DNA of 34,474 nt from an uncultured cyanobacterium (GCA_903935205.1 CAIZQU010000010.1:1-34474), one strand, 5' to 3'; counted from the first letter of the stretch, positions 16,219 to 25,600 are shown. The notes: generated by a model not told the origin, from the letters alone. Program-made: numbers and translations.

Positions 16219-18069
16219 GTGCCCGCGCCTCCGCTGTCATACGCCAGCAAACCCCGCCGACCCAGCTGTCGCCCCGCCGCCGGGGAAGATGGGGCAGCGC
16301 CAGCCCTCGCCTTGACCGCCTCTCCGCCGCCGCCCGCCACACCGCCCACGTCGTCCGCATCCCCTGAGGCCCCCGCGGCCCTGGCGCCGCGCAGCACCAG
16401 CCTGCGGGGCGAGGCCCTGCTCAACGATCCCACCCTGAACAAGGGCACGGCCTTCAGCCGCGACGAGCGCCGCGCCCTCGGATTGGAGGCCTTGCTGCCC
16501 TGGCAGGTGGAGACGATCGAGGAGCAGGTGCACCGCTGCCTGCTCGCCCTGGCGGCGATGGCCAATGACCTTGAGCGTTACGCCTATCTCCAGACCCTGC
16601 GGGAGCGGAACCTCACCCTCTTCCACCGGCTCCTGGCTGATCAGATCGAGCTGGTGATGCCGATCGTCTACACACCCACCGTTGGCCGGGCGATCCAGCA
16701 GGCCAGCACCACTTACCGCACACCCAGCCGTGGTGTCTATCTCGCGGCTCCCCAGCAGGAGCGACTGGTGGCGCTGCTCCGCCAGGCCTGCGCTGACCAG
16801 CCCCCCCGCCTGCTGCTGGTCACCGACGCCCAGGGCATCCTCGGCATCGGTGATCAGGGCGTCGGCGGCATCCACATCTGCCAGGGCAAGCTGGCGGTTT
16901 ACACCCTTGCCGCCGGCCTTGACCCCAGTGACGGCCTGCCGGTGATGCTCGATGTCGGCACCGACCGGGCCGACCTGCTGGCCGATCCCACCTATCCGGG
17001 CCTGCAGGAACCCCGCCTGCGCGGCGCCGCGTACCACGCCTTTCTCGAGGCCTTCATCGCCGCGGTCTCCCAGGTCTGCCCCCATGCCCTGGTCCACTGG
17101 GAGGACTTCGCCGCCCCCAACGCCCGCAGCGTGCTCGATGGCTTCCGCCATCGCATCCCCAGCTTCAACGACGACATCCAGGGCACCAGCGCCGTGGCGG
17201 CGGCGGCCGTGCTCGCCGGCCTGCGCGGGCTGGGGCGCTCCCTGGCCGACGAACGGATCGTGATCTTCGGGGCCGGCAGTGCCGGCTGCGGCATCGCCGA
17301 GCGCCTGCAGCGTTTGCTGGAGCAGGCCGGCCTCTCCTCCGAGCAGGCTGCGGGCCGGATCTGGCCGATCGATCGCCATGGCCTGGTCCACGCCGGTCTG
17401 GCCGAACGGGGCGATGCGGTGACGCCGTGGGTCAAGGGCTCCGAGCAGCTGGCGGCGGTGGGACTGGCCGGCGATGCCCAGGCCGGGCCTGGCCTGCTGG
17501 CGGTGATCGAGGCGGTGCGGCCCGGCATCCTGATCGGCACCTCCACCCGCGCCGGTGCCTTCGATCAGGCCGTGGTCGAAGCCCTCTGCCGGGGCGTGGA
17601 GTGCCCGATCGTGCTGCCCCTCTCCAATCCCACCCATCTGGTGGAAGTGACCCCCGCCGACCTGCTCTCCTGGAGCTCCGGCCGCGCTCTGCTGGCCACC
17701 GGCAGCCCCTTTCCGCCCGTCCCCACCGCCCGCGGCGAACGGTGGATCGGCCAGTGCAACAACTGCTTCGTCTTCCCCGGCCTGGGCTTTGCCGCCATGG
17801 CGGTGGGCGCCGATGAGGTGAGCGACGCGATGATCGACGCCTGCATCGAGGCCCTGGCCGCCGCCATCCCCGCCTGCTCCGATCCGGAGGCTCCGCTGAT
17901 GCCTCCCCTCTCCTCCGTGGCGGCGGTGACGCGGCGCGTGGCGGAGGCCGTGGCCTTGGCGGCGGTGGCCGAGGGCCGGGCCCGTCTGGCCGCCAACCCC
18001 ACCGATGCCCTGCAGCGGCTGGAATCCTGCCGCTGGCAGTCCGTTTACCGTCCCCTGCTGCCGGCCTGA
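16219..18069 (+). CDS. NAD-type malic enzyme
   Basis: Malic enzyme oxidatively decarboxylates L-malate to pyruvate and CO2 with reduction of NAD(P)+. All core motifs are present: LLNDPTLNKGTAFS, MPIVYTPTVG (catalytic Tyr), GDQGVGGIHICQGKLAVYT (catalytic Lys), WEDFAAPNA and SFNDDIQGT (metal-binding acids), and GAGSAGCGIAE (Rossmann nucleotide site), followed by PLSNPTHLVEVTP and QCNNCFVFPGLGF. The order and spacing match the long NAD-type family (E. coli SfcA/MaeA). The start is uncertain: the frame is open from 16057, but homology begins near 16400 and no ATG lies in between. GTG 16219 gives 616 aa and TTG 16312 gives 585 aa. It diverges from the PEP-CTERM gene and overlaps the AraC gene's 3' end by 25 bp, tail to tail. 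Confidence 0.92.
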   Translation: MPAPPLSYASKPRRPSCRPAAGEDGAAPALALTASPPPPATPPTSSASPEAPAALAPRSTSLRGEALLNDPTLNKGTAFSRDERRALGLEALLPWQVETIEEQVHRCLLALAAMANDLERYAYLQTLRERNLTLFHRLLADQIELVMPIVYTPTVGRAIQQASTTYRTPSRGVYLAAPQQERLVALLRQACADQPPRLLLVTDAQGILGIGDQGVGGIHICQGKLAVYTLAAGLDPSDGLPVMLDVGTDRADLLADPTYPGLQEPRLRGAAYHAFLEAFIAAVSQVCPHALVHWEDFAAPNARSVLDGFRHRIPSFNDDIQGTSAVAAAAVLAGLRGLGRSLADERIVIFGAGSAGCGIAERLQRLLEQAGLSSEQAAGRIWPIDRHGLVHAGLAERGDAVTPWVKGSEQLAAVGLAGDAQAGPGLLAVIEAVRPGILIGTSTRAGAFDQAVVEALCRGVECPIVLPLSNPTHLVEVTPADLLSWSSGRALLATGSPFPPVPTARGERWIGQCNNCFVFPGLGFAAMAVGADEVSDAMIDACIEALAAAIPACSDPEAPLMPPLSSVAAVTRRVAEAVALAAVAEGRARLAANPTDALQRLESCRWQSVYRPLLPA

Positions 18070-19052
18070 CGGGGCGTCTCTCTCCTCTCCCTTGTGGTTC
18101 CGGCCAGGTCCGCGCTGTCTGGGGGGGGCGGGCCCATGCCGGCCAGGGATCGGCTCTGCTCGGGGGTTTCGCCACACCATTGCCGGTACTGCCGTCGGCT
18201 GCTCGCTGTGGCGCTCAATCCGCATTGCCGATACAGCGCCTCCATCCCCTCCTCCAGCGCTGGAGCCGTTTGCAGCAGCCGTCGCAGCCGGCGGAAGCGC
18301 AGCCGGCGAATCTCCTCCAGGGGGGAGTGGCCCACTTCCTGACGGAAGCAGTACTGCAGGCTGCGGGTCGAGAGGTGCAGGGCTTCGGCCAGGTCGTTGA
18401 CCCGCAGCGGTTCGTGCAGGTGGGCTGCGATCCACTCCTGGGCCCGGCGGATCTGGCGGCGCCTCTCCACACCGCCCAGGGTGCGCTCGGGGAGCGACTG
18501 GTCGCTCAGATCCCGCCAGAAGAGCAGGTGCTCGGCCAGGACTCCCGCCTGCCAGCCCGTGTCCGGCGCCTCGCTCGCCAGGGCTGCCACCAGCAGCTCC
18601 GCCGCCTCCACCAGCGCCATCACCTCCGATCCGTGGGCCAGATGGCGCCTGCTGACGCCTTGCCAACGGCAAGGGGGGCCCAGCGCCTCGATCGGAAACA
18701 GGATCGATACCCCCTGCAGGGAAGCGGTGGTGTTCCCCACCAGCTCATCACCGGGTAGGCACAGCATGGCGGATCCCGGCTCGGCCAGCACCGGTTGGCC
18801 ATTGATCCGGTCATCCACCCAGCCCCTGCGCGGCAACCACAGCAGCAGCTGGCCAGGGGGCTGCCAGCGATGCAGGTGCAGGCACGATTCCCCCTCGATG
18901 GCCACGGCACTGATCCCCTCGTCCTGCCATACCGTCATGCGGGACAAGAAGGGAACTTCTGGGGTCAGCAGCGAGCTGCGGTGGTGGCCGATGGCCTGAC
19001 TGAGGTGGAAGTCCCACTCCTCAAAATGGCGGGTCGTCCAGGTGGTGATCAT
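18045..19052 (-). CDS. AraC family transcriptional regulator
   Basis: A 335-residue regulator. The C-terminal DNA-binding domain (about 205-295) has both helix-turn-helix elements: EPLRVNDLAEALHLSTRSLQ, then FRQEVGHSPLEEIRRLRFRR and a degenerate second HTH ending in RQYRQWCGETPEQSR (family consensus FGxxPxxYR). The N-terminal part (about 1-200) resembles the AraC-binding-like sensor domain of OxyR/ToxT-style regulators; the effector is unknown. A low-complexity, Arg/Pro-rich tail after about 300 overlaps the malic enzyme 3' end by 25 bp and may be a run-on. Target unknown; adjacency to the malic enzyme gene is convergent, so it is not evidence of regulation. Confidence 0.88.
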   Translation of the reverse strand: MITTWTTRHFEEWDFHLSQAIGHHRSSLLTPEVPFLSRMTVWQDEGISAVAIEGESCLHLHRWQPPGQLLLWLPRRGWVDDRINGQPVLAEPGSAMLCLPGDELVGNTTASLQGVSILFPIEALGPPCRWQGVSRRHLAHGSEVMALVEAAELLVAALASEAPDTGWQAGVLAEHLLFWRDLSDQSLPERTLGGVERRRQIRRAQEWIAAHLHEPLRVNDLAEALHLSTRSLQYCFRQEVGHSPLEEIRRLRFRRLRRLLQTAPALEEGMEALYRQCGLSATASSRRQYRQWCGETPEQSRSLAGMGPPPPDSADLAGTTRERRETPRQAGSRGR

Positions 19053-19098
19053 CAGGCGGCAGCTGGACCGATCACAGGTGGGTTGGGGGTCCCACCGT

Positions 19099-19593
19099 TT
19101 ACCCCTCCTTCAGGCGGGTGACGTGGATCGGCTTCCAATATCCCTCCGGGGGCTGCGCCCCTGCGTGGTGGTGGTGGTCATGCCCATGGTGGTGGTGGTG
19201 GTCATGCCCATGGGAGTGGCTGGATGGGTGGGGATGGGTGTGGCCGTGCGTAGCGGCATCTCCGCTGCTCTCCGGCTGGCCGGCATTGGCCAGGCTGAGC
19301 GGAACACCGTGGGGGGTATGCGCGATCGCCAGGGCCCACAGCTGCACCAACTCTTCGTAAGCGGCGGGGCTGATCCAGTCCATCTGGAAGCAGAACGATT
19401 CCAAGGCTGTGCACCAGTGCTGGTAGTAGGTATCGCCCTCGTCCGGATCACCGGCTGCCTGGGCTTTGCGAATGGCCTCCGCCATCAGCTCCATCCATTG
19501 TTCGCCGCTGAGCTGTTTGCCGCTGAGTCGCTCTTCCTTGACCAGAATATTGTCGATTGCCAAAGCCACGGCCTCCCTGGAATCGTGAAACAC
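19099..19593 (-). CDS. Nitrile hydratase accessory-like protein with His-rich tail
   Basis: A 164-residue protein whose first 105 residues look like the nitrile hydratase beta-subunit/activator fold: GDTYYQHWCTALES (about 53-66) and AIAHTPHGVPL (89-99) match the Y-Y-x-x-W-x-x-A-L-E and TPHGxP signatures. Accessory proteins of this family load Co or Fe into the NHase alpha subunit. An added tail (about 116-144) is histidine-rich, with HSHGHDHHHHHGHDHHHH, suited to binding Ni, Co or Zn. The frame opens at 19692, but the upstream residues are non-homologous. I choose GTG 19593, which has GGAG at 9-nt spacing; the protein lacks the usual N-terminal EPVF residues only by one codon group. No NHase alpha or beta gene is present. 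A porin fragment abuts its 5' end. Confidence 0.7.
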   Translation of the reverse strand: MFHDSREAVALAIDNILVKEERLSGKQLSGEQWMELMAEAIRKAQAAGDPDEGDTYYQHWCTALESFCFQMDWISPAAYEELVQLWALAIAHTPHGVPLSLANAGQPESSGDAATHGHTHPHPSSHSHGHDHHHHHGHDHHHHAGAQPPEGYWKPIHVTRLKEG

Positions 19594-19596
19594 CGG

Positions 19597-19849
19597 CTCG
19601 CCGCTCCAGGCAGCTGTGCAGCAGGGCTGCGGCCTCGTCACGACCCATGGGCCGCCCCCCCTGGAAGGTGCCGTTGGCGACGCCGGCCACACAGCCGTAG
19701 CGGTTCACCAGGTTGGCCATGGCCTGGTAGGACCAGTTGTCGGGCCGCAGATCGGAACGTTGGTCCGCCGTTGTGGGCTGCTCGTCGCCATGGGTTCCGG
19801 CATAGGTGTCCACGGTCTGCAGACTTTCGCCTCCCGATCCGGCGCACAA
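19597..19849 (-). pseudogene. Remnant of an SLH-domain (iron-uptake-type) porin
   Basis: The frame contains one S-layer-homology module in the form found near the N-terminus of cyanobacterial outer-membrane porins: DLRPDNWSYQAMANLVNRYG, then CVAGVANGTFQGGRPMGRDE and AAALLHSCLER. In intact porins this anchors the protein to peptidoglycan and is followed by a coiled coil and a large beta-barrel. Here similarity stops at CLER and the frame runs on into the nitrile-hydratase-accessory-like gene in another phase. A signal peptide is also not visible in this frame. The simplest reading is a deletion that fused the front of a porin gene to the front of its neighbour. A short translated SLH protein cannot be excluded. 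Confidence 0.7.
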
Positions 19850-20038
19850 GAACGAGAAGCGAAAGACCAGGCCCGGGACCGCTGTGGCGACGCCCGTAGG
19901 GCTGAGGCGGAGCCTGTCCAGGCCTGCGAGGGCTCCTGCCTCCCCTCAAGCCCCTCCAGTCGCATCACTAAGACCTGTGTCACCCCCTCGCGCAGGCCCG
20001 TTGAGGTGGGTTAGCACAGGCCGAGCGATCCCCGTGCG

Positions 20039-21688
20039 ATGGGCTTCTTCGTCCAGCTCACCGACGCCATCGCCGACCGCCAGTCGCTGCTGGTCACCGG
20101 TCTGGATCCCAATCCCGAGATGCTGCAGAGCTGGGCCCAGCGTCGCGGCCTGGCGGGGCGCTCCTTCCTCTCCCAGGCCCGCCACTGGATCAAGGCGGTG
20201 ATCGAGGCCACGGCCGACCACATCTGCGCCTACAAACCCAGCCTCGGCTTCTACCTCTCCCTCGGACCCGTCGGCCTGGAACTCCTGCGCGAAGTGCGGG
20301 AGCTGGTGCCCCTGGAGATCCCCCTGATCGTGGACGCCAAGCACGGCGATCTCAACAGCTCCTCCGCCCTCGCCTCCTACCTCTTCCGCGATCTCGGCGC
20401 CAGCGCCGTCACCCTCTCGCCCCTGGCCGGCCAGGACATTGCCGCCCCGTTCCTCCTCTACCCGGAGAAGGCCGTCGTCGTCACCTGCCACAGCTCCAAT
20501 CCCGCCGCCCGCACCATCCAGCACCACCCCGATGAAGAGAATCCGCTGTACCTGCGCATCGTGCGTGAGGCCCAGCGCTGGGGTACGCCGGACCAGCTGC
20601 TGCTGGAGGTTGGCACCAGCGATCCGGCCGTGCTCGCCCGCGTTCGCCAGGAGGCCCCGGAACGCTTTCTGATCCTTCGCAGCCTCTGGGCCGAGGAGGA
20701 CCGCCTCGATGCCCTGCTCGACGCTGGCCTCAGCCCCTCCGCCGACGGCCTGCTCCTGCCCCTGCCCCAGAACCTGCTGGTGGAGGACGACATGGCCGCG
20801 CGGGCCGATCGTTTGCGGCGCCGCATCGATGAACGGCGCCACGCCTGGCTGGAACGCCGCCAGGAGGCTGCACCGGCCTGCAGCCTCTGGCTGCCGTCGC
20901 CCCAGTCACCATCCGCCGCTTCCGCGATCGCCGGCGGCCGGGTCACCGATCCGGTTTCTGGCCGTGGCGCCGGTTCGGCAGCTCCCGGGTCAGCCGCGAC
21001 GGGGAGGGCGGGGAGCGCGGCGACCGACGACGCTGCGCCGGCGGCAGCCGCCAGCGGCCCTGCTGCGCTGATGGAGCCGCTGATCCTCGATCTGTTCGAC
21101 ATCGGCTGCCTGCTGTTCGGCGATTACGTGCAGGCCTCAGGGGCGGTGTTTCACTACTACATCGATCTGCGGCAGATCATCTCCGATCCCAACCTCTTTC
21201 ACCGCGTTCTCCACGCCTACGCCCAGATCCTCTCCGGCCTTGATTTCGATCGCATCGCCGGCATTCCCTACGGCGCCCTGCCCACTGCCACCGGCCTGTC
21301 GCTGCAGCTCCATAAACCGCTCATCTATCCCCGCAAAGAGGTGAAGGCCCATGGCGCCCGTCGTCTGATCGAGGGTGATTTCGAGGAGGGCGATTGCGTG
21401 GCGGTGGTCGATGACGTGCTCATCACCGGCGGCAGCGTGCTCGAAGGGATCGCCAAGCTCGAGAACTCCGGTCTGGTGGTACGCGATGTGGTGGTCTTCC
21501 TCGACCATGGCGGCAGCGCCGACAGCAGCGCCCGACGCCGCCTCGAGGCCGCCGGTTACCGCTGCCACGCCGTGCTGCGCATCGAAACCATCACCGCGGT
21601 GCTGCTCGCCGCCGGCCGCCTCCGCCCCGAGCAGGCGGCCCTGCTCGGCCACGGCGTCCTCCGGGGGGACGCGCTGGCCGTCTCCTAG
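20039..21688 (+). CDS. pyrFE: Bifunctional OMP decarboxylase / orotate phosphoribosyltransferase
   Basis: A 549-residue fusion catalysing the last two steps of UMP synthesis: orotate + PRPP to OMP, then decarboxylation to UMP. N-terminal OMP decarboxylase (about 1-285, long bacterial type) shows AYKPSLGFYLSLGP and the catalytic DAKHGDLN (99-106). An Ala/Gly/Ser-rich linker (about 286-345) follows. C-terminal PyrE (about 346-549) shows IAGIPYGALPTATGLSLQ, PLIYPRKEVKAHG and the PRPP loop VVDDVLITGGS (456-466). The order PyrF-PyrE, opposite to animal UMPS, is the known cyanobacterial arrangement. ATG start at 20039; GTTAGCAC about 25 nt upstream may hold a -10. The stop TAG lies inside a CCTAGGGT box before the next gene. 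Confidence 0.95.
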   Translation: MGFFVQLTDAIADRQSLLVTGLDPNPEMLQSWAQRRGLAGRSFLSQARHWIKAVIEATADHICAYKPSLGFYLSLGPVGLELLREVRELVPLEIPLIVDAKHGDLNSSSALASYLFRDLGASAVTLSPLAGQDIAAPFLLYPEKAVVVTCHSSNPAARTIQHHPDEENPLYLRIVREAQRWGTPDQLLLEVGTSDPAVLARVRQEAPERFLILRSLWAEEDRLDALLDAGLSPSADGLLLPLPQNLLVEDDMAARADRLRRRIDERRHAWLERRQEAAPACSLWLPSPQSPSAASAIAGGRVTDPVSGRGAGSAAPGSAATGRAGSAATDDAAPAAAASGPAALMEPLILDLFDIGCLLFGDYVQASGAVFHYYIDLRQIISDPNLFHRVLHAYAQILSGLDFDRIAGIPYGALPTATGLSLQLHKPLIYPRKEVKAHGARRLIEGDFEEGDCVAVVDDVLITGGSVLEGIAKLENSGLVVRDVVVFLDHGGSADSSARRRLEAAGYRCHAVLRIETITAVLLAAGRLRPEQAALLGHGVLRGDALAVS

Positions 21689-21691
21689 GGT
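21686..21691 (+). promoter_or_regulatory. Possible -10 element (TAGGGT) for the small gene at 21731
   Basis: TAGGGT overlaps the pyrFE stop codon and fits TAnnnT. A start about 7 nt downstream would give a roughly 33-nt leader to the ATG at 21731, or an almost leaderless transcript if the GTG at 21698 is used. It shares the CCTAGGnT context of 3698 and 29728. No -35 box was recognised. Confidence 0.25.
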
Positions 21692-21730
21692 GGACCTGTG
21701 CCCCGCTATCCCCCGGGCACCTCCACTCCC

Positions 21731-21952
21731 ATGCCGGGACCCACTGCCGACCCGCCGACGATCGGCGAACTTGAGGCCAAGTATTCCCTCTACTGCAAAG
21801 CCATGCGGTTGTTGCTCAAAGAGGGAAGAAGCATGGAGGCAATTCAGCGCACCGTCTGCTGGAGTCGTCTGGAGCAACTGCATGTCTGCCTGCCTGGACG
21901 TTACAAATCTCCCGATTACCTCTACGCCGTGCTCAAACGCGATATCTCCTGA
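21731..21952 (+). CDS. Small conserved-type cyanobacterial protein, unknown function
   Basis: A 73-residue protein (84 if the GTG at 21698 is used). After a Pro-rich N-terminus it has TIGELEAKYSLYCKAMRLLL, then KEGRSMEAIQRTVCWSRLEQ and a tail with CLPGRYKSPDYLYAVLKRDI. The middle is strongly helical and could form a small helix-turn-helix-like bundle, but I cannot name a family. Compact size, good codon structure and position right after pyrFE support a real gene. The GTG at 21698 has AGGGTGG just upstream; the ATG lacks a Shine-Dalgarno. The upstream residues are proline-rich and probably not conserved. Confidence 0.7.
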   Translation: MPGPTADPPTIGELEAKYSLYCKAMRLLLKEGRSMEAIQRTVCWSRLEQLHVCLPGRYKSPDYLYAVLKRDIS

Positions 21953-22008
21953 GCACCATCCGCCGCCCTGAAACCTTCTCAGGATGAGGGAGCCCCAATC
22001 CTGCGGCC

Positions 22009-22671
22009 GTGGAGCCCCTCCCTCCCCTGTTCACCGATCGCGCCTCCGCAGGCCGTCAGCTGGCCAGCCGTTGCGCCGATCTCCGCGGTCAACCCGACAC
22101 CACCCTGATCGCCTTGCCGCGCGGTGGGGTGGCGGTGGCGGCGCCGATGGCCGAGGCCCTCGGCCTGCCGCTGCGCAGTTGGTGCGTGCGCAAGCTGGCC
22201 GATCCGACCTGGCCTGAATTGGCGATCGGGGCGGTGGCCCCCGGCGGCCTGGTGCTCTGGGCTGACGATCGCCCCGGCGGTCTCGGCCTCAGTCCCCAGG
22301 GGCGACGGGCCCTGGTGGAACAGGAATCGAGGGAGCTGCAGCGGCGCCAGCGCCGCTACGGCGATCCCCCCCCCCAGGAGCTCCAGGGACGCCATCTGCT
22401 GGTGGTCGATGACGGCATCGCCACCGGCCTCAGCGCCCGCGCCGCCCTGCTCTCGCTGCAGGCCCTCCAGCCCGCCTCCATCAGCCTGGCGGTGCCGGTG
22501 ATCGACCGCCAGCTGGTGCCGGAGTTTCTGGCCCTCGTCCAACGGCTGGTCGCCGTCGCGGTGGTGGCACACCTGGAGGCGGTGGGCCTCTGGTACGACC
22601 GCTTCGAGCAGCTCGATGACGCCACCGTGATCGCTCTGCTCGCGCGCCATGGTGCAGCGCTCCATGCCTGA
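22009..22671 (+). CDS. Phosphoribosyltransferase family protein (type I fold)
   Basis: A 220-residue protein with the type I phosphoribosyltransferase fold. The PRPP loop is LLVVDDGIATGLSAR (130-144), with the two acidic residues D134/D135 and a Gly-rich turn. The PPi loop is ALPRGGVAVA (35-44), followed by a VRKLADP segment. A DRASAGRQLA N-terminus resembles stand-alone predicted phosphoribosyltransferases of the ComF/YcgE-like group, often found beside dienelactone hydrolase or stress genes. The substrate base is unknown. Start is GTG at 22009, preceded by a GAGGGAG run about 20 nt upstream. Its stop overlaps the start of the following P-type ATPase in the string ATGCCTGA, so the two are coupled. 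Confidence 0.85.
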   Translation: MEPLPPLFTDRASAGRQLASRCADLRGQPDTTLIALPRGGVAVAAPMAEALGLPLRSWCVRKLADPTWPELAIGAVAPGGLVLWADDRPGGLGLSPQGRRALVEQESRELQRRQRRYGDPPPQELQGRHLLVVDDGIATGLSARAALLSLQALQPASISLAVPVIDRQLVPEFLALVQRLVAVAVVAHLEAVGLWYDRFEQLDDATVIALLARHGAALHA

Positions 22672-25600
22672 AAGGCCCCCCCCGCCGGCCATCGCCGCAC
22701 CACCGGGCTCCCCCCGGTCCCTGGCCACCACCCCCCGGCCGATCGCCAGCCTCAGCACGGCCGAGCTGCTGCAGGCCCTGGCCAGCGGTGAGGAAGGCCT
22801 GGACCAACAGGAGGCGGCCGAACGCCTGGTCCGCTATGGCCCCAACCGCCTGCCGCCGCTCCATCGCCGCCCCCTGCTGCTGCGGCTGCTCGACCAGATG
22901 GGCCACTTCATGGCCCTGCTGCTCTGGATCGGCGGCGGCCTGGCCTTCGCCGCCGGCACCCCCCAGCTGGGCTGGGCGATCTGGGCCGTGGTCGTGATCA
23001 ACGGCCTCTTCTCCTTTCTGCAGGAGTACCAGGCGGAGCGGGCCCTGGAGGCCCTCAGCCGCTCCCTGCCCCGGCGGGTGCGGGTCTGGCGCGATGGCCA
23101 GCCCCGCTGGCTGGCCGCCGATGAGCTGGTGGTGGGCGACCGGGTGGCGTTGGCGGAAGGGGAGCGGGTGCCGGCCGACTGCCGCCTCACCCTCGCCCTG
23201 GGTCTGGCGGTCGACCAGGCTGCCCTCACCGGCGAATCCCAGCCGGTGCCGCGGCAGGCCGAACCGATCCCCTGGCGGCCGGGTTCCCTGCGGCTGGCGG
23301 CGGCCGAATCGACCAACCTGGTGCTGGCCGGTACCACCGTGGCCTCAGGCCGGGCCGAGGCCTTCGTTTATGCCACCGGCGCCGAGACCGAATTCGGCCA
23401 GGTGGCGCACCTGACCGCCGGCACCCGCCGCAGCGCCAGCACCCTGGAGCAGCAGGTCGATCGGATCGTTCACACGATCAGCACCGTGGCGGTATCGATG
23501 GGGGTGCTCGCCTTCGCCTTGAGCGTGCTGTTCGTGGGCCTGGGGCCGCTGGAGAGCCTGGTCTTCGCGGTGGGGATCATCGTGGCCAACGTGCCCGAGG
23601 GCCTGCTGCCCACCGTCACCCTCTGCCTGGCCCTGGGGGTGCAGCGGATGGCCCGCAGCCGCGCCCTGGTGCGGCGCCTCTCCGCGGTCGAGACCCTCGG
23701 GTCGGTGAGTGTGATCTGCTGTGACAAGACCGGCACCCTCACCCAGGGCCGGATGGCGGTGGCCCAGATCTGGCGGCCCGGGGCCAGCCTCCCTGGGGCC
23801 AGCCTCCTTGAGGCCAGCCTCCAAGGGCCCGGCATCAGCGATGCCAGCCTGCCGTTGCTGGCCGCCAGCCTCTGCTGCAATGCCCAGGGTGAAGGCGCAG
23901 CCGGCGGCGATGCCACCGAGCTGGCCCTGCTGGAGGCGGCGCGGGCCAGCGGTCTTGATCCCCTGCAGGAGCGTCGTCGCCACCAGCGGCTGGCCGAACT
24001 GCCCTTCGATTCCCTGCGCCGCCGCATGAGCGTGGTGGTGGCCTGGCAGGGGCCGCTGCCGCCGGGGCTGCAGGAGGAGGCCAGTCGCGCTGGCGGCGCC
24101 GAGCCAGCCGCCAGCGTCAGGCCGGAGGCCGCGGCAGCGGGGGCGGGCCGCGGCGAGGTTGAGGCGCCGGTCCCAGCGCCGGGGCAACCCCGGACCGTCA
24201 CGGCCCGGCGGCTGTTGCTCACCAAGGGATCGCCGCTGGAGCTGCTGGAGCGCTGCAGCCGCCAGCTCGGGCCGACCGGTGCCCAACCCCTCAGCGCCGC
24301 CGACCGGGCGGCGGTTCAGGCCGCCAACGACGCCATGGCCCGACGGGGCCAGCGGCTGCTGGCGGTGGCCCTGCGACCCGTCGATGCCGGGGAGCCCCTG
24401 GCTCCAGCGGCCACGGCGGCGTTGGCCTTGGAGCGGGAGCTGGTGTTCGTGGCCCTGGTGGGTCTGGTGGATCCACCCCGGCCGGAGGTGCCAGAAGCGT
24501 TGCGCCGCTGCCGTGAGGCGGGCATCCGGGTGACGATGGTCACCGGCGACTACGGCCTCACCGCCGAGGCGGTCGCCCGCCAGATCGGCCTGCTCGATCC
24601 ACCACGGGCCGCCCCTCTCCCGCCGGTCGCGAGCGTTGGCGCCGGCGACCCCCTGGCCGGATCCGATGGCCATCGGCCCCTGGCGCCGGCAGCGGCAGGG
24701 ACCGCGGATTCGGGGGGCGCCGATCCGGTGCGGGTGATCGAGGGATCCACCCTGGCCGCGATCAGCGATCTGCAGCTGCGCCAGCTGCTCAAGTACCGCC
24801 GGCGCCTGGTCTTTGCCCGGATGACCCCGGAGCAGAAGCTGCGTCTGGTGCTGGCCTACCGGGCCCTCGGCGAGGTGGTGGCGGTCACCGGTGATGGCGT
24901 CAACGATGCCCCGGCCCTGCGGGCCGCGGATGTGGGCCTGGCGATGGGCCGCAGCGGCACCGATGTGGCCCGCGAGGCCGCCGACATCGTGCTGCTCGAC
25001 GACAACTTCGCCACGATCATCGAGGCGATCCGCCACGGCCGCGCCGTGGTGGCCAACATCGGCCGCTTCCTCACCTATGTGCTGGCCTCCAACGTGCCGG
25101 AGGTGGTGCCGTTCCTGGCGATGGTGGCGCTGCGGATTCCGGCGGCCCTCACCGTGCTGCAGATCCTGGCGGTGGATCTGGGCACCGACCTGCTGCCGGC
25201 CCTGGGTCTGGGGGCCGAGCCGCCGGAGCCCGGGGTGCTGCGGCTGCCGCCCAGACCCCGGGGCAGGGCCCTGCTCCATGGCGGCGTGATGCTGCGGGCC
25301 TACGGCGTGCTGGGGGTGACCGAGGCGCTGCTGGCGATGGGGGGCTACCTACTGGTCTGGCGCCAGCACGGGGTGGGCTGGTCGGAGCTGCGGCAGCTGG
25401 CGCCTTTGCTGCTGCACCACCAGGCACCGGCGCCCCTGGAAACCCTGGCTCGGCAGGCCTCCAGCGTGGCCTTCAGCATGATCGTGGCGGCCCAGATGGG
25501 CACCCTGCTGGCCTGCCGCAGCGAACGCAGGCCCTTCTGGACCAGCCTGGCCCTGCCCAATCCCTGGCTGTGGTGGGGGTTCCTCAGCGAACCGGCCCTG

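Noticed and set aside
22649-22663. Longer GTG start for the second P-type ATPase
   Set aside because: Possible, but the ATG at 22664 gives the same stop-start overlap as the first ATPase/dedA junction, and the extra residues are not conserved-looking.
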